Shown: in pieces, positions 26,853 to 32,846 of the stretch | Position numbering within the stretch: position 1 is the stretch's first letter | Layout of the letters: every line of letters starts with the position of its first letter | From: Flavobacteriaceae bacterium | Lineage (GTDB): Bacteria > Bacteroidota > Bacteroidia > Flavobacteriales > Flavobacteriaceae | DNA length: 32,846 nucleotides | Direction: 5' to 3' | Assembly: GCA_030835325.1 (NCBI GenBank) | Contig: JAURPF010000156.1 | Coordinates: forward strand, 1-32,846 | Made by a program: the position numbers and the translations under genes | The notes under the pieces: model-generated | Database searches by the model: none | What the model was told of the DNA's origin: nothing | Seen by the model: only the letters and a program-made list of their open reading frames with translations

Positions 26853-27281
26853 CTAATCATATACAAAAGCATTAAGAGTAATTGTAGTACCATCTTCATC
26901 TGTGAGAGTAAGCACATTTCCTGCGCTGTTTAGTTCATAGTTTAATACCTCAGAATCATAAACTTCATACACATAATTCCCATCTTCGTCCACCGCATAA
27001 TTCCCATTTTCATCAAGAGATTCCGTAAGAAAATTAAGGGTTAATGATGAAGAACTTGCTGACCATGTTAAATCATCGTAATCGTAACAATCCACACCAC
27101 CATAAAACTCAAGGAATCCTGTGGCGTCATCATTTAAAATTAAATCTACATCGCAACCACTCTCCATGAGATAACCTGTCCAAGCACCAACAAGGTCTTG
27201 ATTAATAGAAACTCCGTCGCTGTCGCTACATGAAAACGTTAAGATCGACAAAGTAAATACAAATAATACTAATTTTTTCAT
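26853..27281 (-). CDS. Small lipoprotein, lipocalin-like
   Basis: MKKLVLFVFTLSILTFSCSDSDG lipobox with acidic residues after Cys; LVGAWTGYLMESG; acidic repeat DENGNYAVDEDGNYVY. Confidence 0.7.
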   Translation of the reverse strand: MKKLVLFVFTLSILTFSCSDSDGVSINQDLVGAWTGYLMESGCDVDLILNDDATGFLEFYGGVDCYDYDDLTWSASSSSLTLNFLTESLDENGNYAVDEDGNYVYEVYDSEVLNYELNSAGNVLTLTDEDGTTITLNAFVYD

Positions 27282-27351
27282 TTTTAAAAAGTTTATTGGT
27301 TAATAACACAAATATACAAATATTTACAATACTAAGGGAACGTCTATTCTT

Positions 27352-27384
27352 TTTGTGTATACTTATTGGTTTTCAGTATCTTTG
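27352..27384 (+). promoter_or_regulatory. Promoter for yicC (TTTG-N21-TATCTTTG)
   Basis: TTTG 27352-27355, 21-nt spacer, TATCTTTG 27377-27384, 23 nt before ATG 27408. Confidence 0.65.
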
Positions 27385-27407
27385 AAAAAAGTTTTTAATA
27401 CCAAAGA

Positions 27408-28265
27408 ATGATACATTCCATGACAGGCTATGGCAAGTCCGTATTACAATTGCCAAGCAAAACAATATCCATTGAGATAAAATCATTGAATAGTAAAACC
27501 TTAGACCTCAACATGCGTATGCCCTCAATGTACCGGTCTAAAGAATTGAGTCTTCGAAAACTTATTTCTTTAAGATTAAACAGGGGTAAGATAGATTTTT
27601 CATTATATTTTGAAAATACTGGGGATGAGACATTTGCAAATGTCAATCCTAAAGTCGTAAAAAAATATATGCAACAACTCGAAGAATTGGCGACTGGCGA
27701 TGAAATGCAGCGACTTCAATTAGCGATTAAAATGCCAGATGCAATTAGTACCGAACGTGAAGAAGTTGACGAATCAGAATGGGCAGAAATCCAAAATGAA
27801 ATTCTAAAAGCTTTGGATCACATTGAATTATATAGATTAGAAGAAGGAAAAGTGTTAGAAGCTGACTTTACAAAACGAATTGCAATCATCTCAGACCTAC
27901 TCAATCAAGTGCTTGCAATAGATCCAAAACGCATCACAAACATACGAGAGCGTTTACACAAAGGGGTGATCGAACTGAAAGAAAAATACGATGAAAATCG
28001 TTTTGAACAAGAGCTGGTGTATTACATCGAAAAGTTTGATATTACCGAAGAAAAAGTGAGGCTTCAAAACCATTTGGAGTATTTTATAAAAACATTGAGT
28101 TCTAATGACTCAAATGGCAAAAAATTAGCGTTTATTTCTCAAGAAATTGGCAGAGAAATCAACACCATTGGATCCAAAGCTAATTTTGCGCCAATGCAAA
28201 AACTGGTAGTTCAAATGAAAGATGAATTAGAAAAGATTAAAGAACAATTACTCAATGTCCTCTAA
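27408..28265 (+). CDS. YicC/YloC family endoribonuclease
   Basis: MIHSMTGYGKSVLQLPSKTISIEIKSLNSKTLDLNMRMP start and C-terminal EIGREINTIGSKANFAPMQKLVVQMKDELEKIKEQLLNV. Confidence 0.94.
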   Translation: MIHSMTGYGKSVLQLPSKTISIEIKSLNSKTLDLNMRMPSMYRSKELSLRKLISLRLNRGKIDFSLYFENTGDETFANVNPKVVKKYMQQLEELATGDEMQRLQLAIKMPDAISTEREEVDESEWAEIQNEILKALDHIELYRLEEGKVLEADFTKRIAIISDLLNQVLAIDPKRITNIRERLHKGVIELKEKYDENRFEQELVYYIEKFDITEEKVRLQNHLEYFIKTLSSNDSNGKKLAFISQEIGREINTIGSKANFAPMQKLVVQMKDELEKIKEQLLNVL

Positions 28266-28836
28266 GATGACACAAGGAAAACTAATTGTATTCTCGGCAC
28301 CATCAGGTTCAGGAAAAACAACAATTGTAAAACATTTGTTGGCGCAAAAAGAATTGAATTTAGAGTTTTCTGTCTCCGCTACATCCCGTCCCAAAAGAGG
28401 GAACGAAGTGGAAGCAAAAGACTATTATTTTTTATCTAGCGATGCTTTTAAACAGCACATAAAGTCCGGTGATTTTCTAGAATGGGAAGAAGTCTATCGA
28501 GATAATTTTTATGGAACACTCAAATCCGAGGTAGAACGTATTTGGGCTCTTGGAAAACATGTTATCTTTGATATAGATGTCTCTGGAGGCTTACGGATTA
28601 AACGAAAATATCCCGAACAAACTTTGGCAATTTTTGTAAAACCTCCAAGCATAGATGAATTAAAAATTCGTCTTAAAAATAGACAAACCGAAACTCAAGA
28701 CAAAATTAATATGCGGGTTGCTAAAGCTTCCGCTGAACTTGCAACCGCGCCTTTATTTGACTGCATCATTGAAAATGATGTTTTGGAAATTGCTCAAAAA
28801 GAAGCTTACGATAAAGTGTCAAACTATATTAACTAA
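28255..28836 (+). CDS. gmk: Guanylate kinase
   Basis: GKLIVFSAPSGSGKTTIVKHLL P-loop, SVSATSRPKRGNEVEAKDYYFLS, VIFDIDVSGGLRIK. Start could be 28255 or ATG 28267. Confidence 0.95.
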   Translation: MSSKMTQGKLIVFSAPSGSGKTTIVKHLLAQKELNLEFSVSATSRPKRGNEVEAKDYYFLSSDAFKQHIKSGDFLEWEEVYRDNFYGTLKSEVERIWALGKHVIFDIDVSGGLRIKRKYPEQTLAIFVKPPSIDELKIRLKNRQTETQDKINMRVAKASAELATAPLFDCIIENDVLEIAQKEAYDKVSNYIN

Positions 28837-28842
28837 GAATCA

Positions 28843-29424
28843 ATGCGCATTGGACTCTTTTTTGGAACTTATAACCCAATCCATGTGGGGCATCTTGTCA
28901 TTGCCAATCATATTGCGGAACACTCTGATTTGGATCAAGTCTGGTTGGTGGTCACACCACAAAGTCCCCACAAAAAAAAGCAAAGCCTGTTAGACAATTA
29001 TCAACGATTAGAAATGGTTTATCGTGCTACAAAAGAATATCCGAAACTTGTTCCAAGTGCAATTGAGTTTAATTTGTCACAGCCGAATTATACGATACAT
29101 ACTCTGGCATATTTAGAAGAAAAACACCCTGAACACCATTTTTCTCTTATTATGGGCGAAGACAATTTAAGATCATTACCTAAATGGAAAAATGCGGAAG
29201 TGATTATCAAAGAGTACCCAATTTATGTGTATCCTAGAAAATTAACTGAGTCCAAAACTCCAGCCCTTTTAGAAAAAGACGCTAACATAATTAAAATAGA
29301 CGCACCCATTATGGAGTTATCTTCTACGTTTATTCGTCAATCAATTCAGGCGGGTAAAAATGTGCGGCCTATGCTCCCCGAGGCAGTTTGGGACTACCTA
29401 GATGAAATGAATTTTTACAAATAA
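28843..29424 (+). CDS. nadD: Nicotinate-nucleotide adenylyltransferase
   Basis: MRIGLFFGTYNPIHVGHLVIANHI (nucleotidyltransferase HxGH), MGEDNLRSLPKWKN, ELSSTFIRQSIQAGKNVRPMLPEAVWDYL. Confidence 0.95.
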   Translation: MRIGLFFGTYNPIHVGHLVIANHIAEHSDLDQVWLVVTPQSPHKKKQSLLDNYQRLEMVYRATKEYPKLVPSAIEFNLSQPNYTIHTLAYLEEKHPEHHFSLIMGEDNLRSLPKWKNAEVIIKEYPIYVYPRKLTESKTPALLEKDANIIKIDAPIMELSSTFIRQSIQAGKNVRPMLPEAVWDYLDEMNFYK

Positions 29425-29427
29425 AAT

Positions 29428-30420
29428 ATGGTCAAAATAGGTTCCATAGAACTCCCCGAATTTCCTTTGTTACTTGCACCAATGGAAGATGTGAGCGACC
29501 CTCCTTTTCGTGCCTTGTGTAAAGAGCAAGGGGCAGATGTGGTTTATACCGAATTTATATCGAGCGAAGGCCTTATTCGTGATGCAGTCAAAAGCACCAT
29601 GAAATTGGATATTTATGAAAAAGAGCGTCCTGTGGGCATACAGATTTTTGGAGCCAATTTGGACAGCATGTTACAAGCCATAGAGATTGTTGAAAAATCC
29701 AACCCCGATATAATTGACATTAATTTTGGATGTCCCGTTAAAAAAGTCGTGAGTAAAGGCGCTGGTGCTGGTATTTTGAAAGACATCTGTTTAATGGAAA
29801 AACTAACGGCTGAAATGGTAAAGCGCACTAATTTACCCGTAACCGTTAAAACACGATTGGGTTGGGATCATGATTCAATTCGGATTGTGGAAGTTGCAGA
29901 ACGGCTGCAAGATGTAGGTTGTGCAGCTATTTCGATTCATGGTAGAACGCGCGCACAAATGTATAAAGGTGCTGCCGATTGGGCTCCGATAGCCGAAGTT
30001 AAAAACAATTCACGAATGCACATTCCTGTTTTTGGAAATGGCGACGTAAACACCCCCGAGCGTGCCATTGAAATGCGTGATCAGTATGGATTGGATGGCG
30101 CCATGATTGGACGCGCTACAATTGGGAATCCTTGGTTTTTTAAGCAAGTGAAACACTTCATGCAAACAGGCGAGCATTTGAATCCTATTAGCATGCTAGA
30201 ACGTGTAGAAGCTGCACGACGTCATTTGCAAATGGCGATTGATTGGAAAGGAGAAGTGTTGGGCGTTTTAGAAACTAGGCGTCATTATACCAACTATTTT
30301 AAGGGGATTCCTAATTTTAAACCGTTCCGAACGCGGATGGTAACCAGTGATGAGAGTGCCGATGTATTTGCAGCGTTTGATGAAGTAGAAGCCCTCTTTG
30401 GAGACTATCAGTTTGTTTAA
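29428..30420 (+). CDS. dusB: tRNA-dihydrouridine synthase
   Basis: LAPMEDVSDPPFRALCKEQGADVVYTEFIS, INFGCPVKKVVSKGAGAGIL, GRTRAQMYKGAADW, GNGDVNTPERA. Confidence 0.92.
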   Translation: MVKIGSIELPEFPLLLAPMEDVSDPPFRALCKEQGADVVYTEFISSEGLIRDAVKSTMKLDIYEKERPVGIQIFGANLDSMLQAIEIVEKSNPDIIDINFGCPVKKVVSKGAGAGILKDICLMEKLTAEMVKRTNLPVTVKTRLGWDHDSIRIVEVAERLQDVGCAAISIHGRTRAQMYKGAADWAPIAEVKNNSRMHIPVFGNGDVNTPERAIEMRDQYGLDGAMIGRATIGNPWFFKQVKHFMQTGEHLNPISMLERVEAARRHLQMAIDWKGEVLGVLETRRHYTNYFKGIPNFKPFRTRMVTSDESADVFAAFDEVEALFGDYQFV

Positions 30421-31616
30421 TCGTTTAGCTGCGTTTTAGCAATGCGTTGCGACGCAATACGAGAGGCTAATATTCCTAAGGTTAATATCGTAGCGAGGAC
30501 AATCCCAATATTAATGAACTGAAAATCTACTGGATATGCCAACGAAGGCGTAATCATAACTAAAGAAAGTTTTTGTTGCAGCCAGATCACTACCATACCG
30601 ATCCCGAGTCCTATTCCCCCACCAATTACCGTCATTAAAATTCCTTGGTAATAAAATATGCGTCGCAATTCTTTAACGGTTGCCCCTAAATTGTATAAGG
30701 TTTTCAAATTCTTTTTCTTGTCTAAAATCATCATAATAATAGAACCGATAATATTAAACAAGGCGATGATTAAAATCAATGTAAAAATCAAATAGACTGC
30801 CACATGTTCTGTGTTGAGCATTTTATAAAGCGCATCGTTGAGTTGAAGGCGGTTCTTAATGGTAACGTTATTTTCAAAAATAGATTGAAGTGCAGTTCTT
30901 GCGGTATCTTCATCGACCGAAGGCTCTAAATAAATATCAATTGCACTTAGGGTTTCAGCGTCGTAGTTTAATAAATACTTCGCATTTTCAATGGATGTAA
31001 ATACTTGTGAATTATTGAGTGTTTCATTAATTTGAAAAATGCCTGCATTGGCGACTTTCATGCTTCTAAAAGCCCCTTTTACAGAGCTTTGTTGTCCAGT
31101 GCCTGGTTTGGGGGCATAGAGTTTAAGCACTTTTGCAACATCAAATACTCCAAAGCCTAATTCGTTGGTAACGCCCCAACCAGCGACAATTTGAGGAGTG
31201 TTAGGCTCAAACCACTGTCCATATACCAAAATAGAGTCAATTGTTGCTTGGGGATAATTTGCATCCACTCCTTTGAGCGTTACAGCTAAATGTTTGTTGT
31301 CACAATTCATCAGTATCCGTTCCTCTACTACTTCAGTAAAAGAGGTGACTCCGTTAAGTGCTGTTAAAGCTTTTTTTTGAGCAGTGGTAAAACGAATGGT
31401 TTTGGTGGTGTTAGGAACAATTTTTAAATCTGGGTCGGAAAAAGAGGTGAATTCTAAACTGAAATTTTTAAGTCCAGAAAATCCTGAAAGTACGATGAAA
31501 AGGGCGGCGGTTCCTACAATAATCCCAAAGCCTGCAATAAGAGTGATAAAATTGATGGCATTGTTATTGCTTTTAGAAAACAAATAACGTTGGGCGATAT
31601 AGAGGGGAAATTTCAA
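30417..31616 (-). CDS. FtsX-like ABC transporter permease (LolC/LolE type)
   Basis: FPLYIAQRYLFSKSNNNAINFITLIAGFGIIVGTAALFIVLSGFSGL start and C-terminal FtsX-type TM region. Confidence 0.88.
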   Translation of the reverse strand: MKFPLYIAQRYLFSKSNNNAINFITLIAGFGIIVGTAALFIVLSGFSGLKNFSLEFTSFSDPDLKIVPNTTKTIRFTTAQKKALTALNGVTSFTEVVEERILMNCDNKHLAVTLKGVDANYPQATIDSILVYGQWFEPNTPQIVAGWGVTNELGFGVFDVAKVLKLYAPKPGTGQQSSVKGAFRSMKVANAGIFQINETLNNSQVFTSIENAKYLLNYDAETLSAIDIYLEPSVDEDTARTALQSIFENNVTIKNRLQLNDALYKMLNTEHVAVYLIFTLILIIALFNIIGSIIMMILDKKKNLKTLYNLGATVKELRRIFYYQGILMTVIGGGIGLGIGMVVIWLQQKLSLVMITPSLAYPVDFQFINIGIVLATILTLGILASRIASQRIAKTQLND

Positions 31617-32009
31617 TTAGGATTTTTTTCGTTTCTCTAACAATTCAGGGTTATCAATTGGATTTTCGATGCCTTTGAGAGACTTGTCTATTTGGTCGAT
31701 ATACTCCAAAGAGTCATCAATATAAAAAATCAATTGAGGCATGCGACGCAATTGGTGCTTGGTTCGTTGGGAGAGTTCGTGTTTGATGAGTGGTGCATTT
31801 GACTTTATGCCTTCCAAAAGCTCAGCCCCTTTTGCAATCGGAAAAATACTTAGATATACTTTCGCAATCGAAAGATCAACAGTAACGTTCACCTTTGTTA
31901 CCGAAATAAGGATGCCTTTCATCCCGCCTTGGGTGGCCGCGCCTTGTAATACCTCAACGAGATCACGCTGTAAAACGGAGGCTATTTTTTTTTGTCTTTG
32001 ACTTTCCAT
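31617..32009 (-). CDS. rbfA: Ribosome-binding factor A
   Basis: SQRQKKIASVLQRDLVEVLQ, ISVTKVNVTVDLSIAKVYLSIFP, HQLRRMPQLIFYIDDSLEYIDQID. Confidence 0.94.
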   Translation of the reverse strand: MESQRQKKIASVLQRDLVEVLQGAATQGGMKGILISVTKVNVTVDLSIAKVYLSIFPIAKGAELLEGIKSNAPLIKHELSQRTKHQLRRMPQLIFYIDDSLEYIDQIDKSLKGIENPIDNPELLEKRKKS

Positions 32010-32064
32010 GGGGTAAAAATAATATATTTCTGGGTGAATTGTTTAAAAGCTAGTCCTTTTCGGT

Positions 32065-32072
32065 TAAATTTG
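32065..32072 (+). promoter_or_regulatory. -7 box TAAATTTG just upstream of mce
   Basis: TAAATTTG exact TAnnTTTG match ending 5 nt before ATG 32077; only a partial -33 (ATTG at 32038-32041). Confidence 0.5.
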
Positions 32073-32076
32073 TACT

Positions 32077-32490
32077 ATGCTGAAAAAAATAGAACATATT
32101 GGCATTGCCGTCAAAGACTTAAAAACTTCTAATGAATTGTTTAAAAAACTCTTGGGAGTACCACATTATAAAACCGAACAGGTTGCTTCTGAAGGTGTAA
32201 TAACGTCTTTTTTTGATGTGGGAACGCATAAAATTGAGCTGCTTGAAGCCACAAACTCCAACAGTTCAATTGCTAAGTTTATCGAAAAAAAAGGCGAAGG
32301 TGTGCATCATATTGCATTTGAGGTGGTGGATATAGAGTCCGAATTGGCGCGTTTAAAATCAGAGGGGTTTGAATTGATTCACGAAACCGCCAAAGATGGA
32401 GCGGATCATAAACGTATCGCTTTTTTACATCCAAAATCAACAAATGGGGTGCTCATTGAACTCTGTCAGGAACGGCCTAATAAAGACTGA
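32077..32490 (+). CDS. mce: Methylmalonyl-CoA epimerase (VOC family)
   Basis: KIEHIGIAVKDLKTSNELFKKLLGVPHYKTE, GTHKIELLEATNSNSSIAKFIEKKGEGVHHIAFEV, HPKSTNGVLIELCQ. Confidence 0.93.
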   Translation: MLKKIEHIGIAVKDLKTSNELFKKLLGVPHYKTEQVASEGVITSFFDVGTHKIELLEATNSNSSIAKFIEKKGEGVHHIAFEVVDIESELARLKSEGFELIHETAKDGADHKRIAFLHPKSTNGVLIELCQERPNKD

Positions 32491-32537
32491 TTTTCTTTTT
32501 ATAATTTTAAAAATCGTTGTAATATTGCAACCATATT

Positions 32538-32611
32538 GGTCCCATAGCTCAGTTGGTTAGAGCATCTGACTCATAATCAGAGGGTCCCTGGTTCGAGCCC
32601 AGGTGGGACCA
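32538..32611 (+). tRNA. tRNA with anticodon CAT (elongator Met or Ile2)
   Basis: GGTCCCA acceptor pairs TGGGACC; D-arm TAGCTCAGTTGGTTAGAGC; anticodon stem TCTGA/TCAGA with loop CTCATAA; T-arm CCTGGTTCGAGCCCAGG. 3' CCA not fully encoded. Confidence 0.95.
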
Positions 32612-32616
32612 CCCTT

Positions 32617-32648
32617 AAAACCCTTCTTAATTGAGGGGTTTTTTGTGG
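32617..32648 (+). terminator. Terminator after the tRNA
   Basis: AAAACCCTTC (32617-32626) / GAGGGGTTTT (32633-32642), 10-bp stem with one G-T, then T-tract. Confidence 0.85.
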
Positions 32649-32742
32649 CTCTCACTCTCTAACCAGTCTCGAAAAGCTGCTAAAAGCCATCTATTACTTA
32701 ATTTCTAAACATCTCAAAGAACAGTCCAAATTTACTAAAAAC

Positions 32743-32764
32743 TGACAGACATTTGACAGACATT
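32743..32764. repeat. Tandem 11-bp direct repeat TGACAGACATT x2 downstream of the tRNA
   Basis: TGACAGACATT at 32743-32753 and 32754-32764, enclosed by inverted 9-mers AAAGAACAG (32716-32724) and CTGTTCTTT (32766-32774). Confidence 0.85.
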
Positions 32765-32846
32765 TCTGTTCTTTTCGCTTTTAGCCCTTTTCTCAACACG
32801 CTTTGTTCCAAAGCTACTGAGCTAATAAGTCCTAAACGTTGTAATA

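Noticed and set aside
28718-28993. 91 aa plus-strand ORF spanning the gmk-nadD junction
   Set aside because: Overlaps two well-supported genes in another frame.
32805-32836. Minus-strand tRNA-like fragment (GGACTTATTAGCTCAGTAGC...)
   Set aside because: D-arm-like TTAGCTCAG is present, but the D stem is mismatched and no anticodon or T-arm follows; likely coincidence, worth noting only beside the tRNA-proximal repeats.

Overview
AT-rich window with the gene content of a Flavobacteriaceae (Bacteroidota) chromosome. It is mostly core genome: a translation block (rplM-rpsI, rpsB-tsf, pyrH-frr) interrupted by a secreted GH16 glucanase; an RND/MMPL exporter; asnS; rpoN; an SOS polymerase pair in umuC-umuD order; a BtuB-like TonB receptor; a tightly packed minus-strand run porZ-recO-TonB receptor-recX; gdhA; a DinB-family gene; an overlapping three-gene run (ArsC/Spx-like, EamA, GNAT/FemAB-like); a small lipoprotein; yicC-gmk-nadD-dus; a LolC/E-type permease; rbfA; mce; and a tRNA with anticodon CAT at the right end. 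The left edge holds a truncated minus-strand DUF5916/CBM9-like CDS that the ORF track lacks. Several ORF-track starts are too far upstream (rpsB, pyrH, MMPL, rpoN, eamA). TAnnTTTG promoters and good hairpin terminators are visible. I found no CRISPR array, transposase, complete prophage or clearly novel multi-gene system. The items most worth checking are the structured rpsB leader, an rplM uORF, alternative hairpins near tsf/GH16 and asnS/rpoN, the inverted umuC-umuD order, the porZ/recO/recX linkage, and repeats downstream of the tRNA that could mark an integration site.
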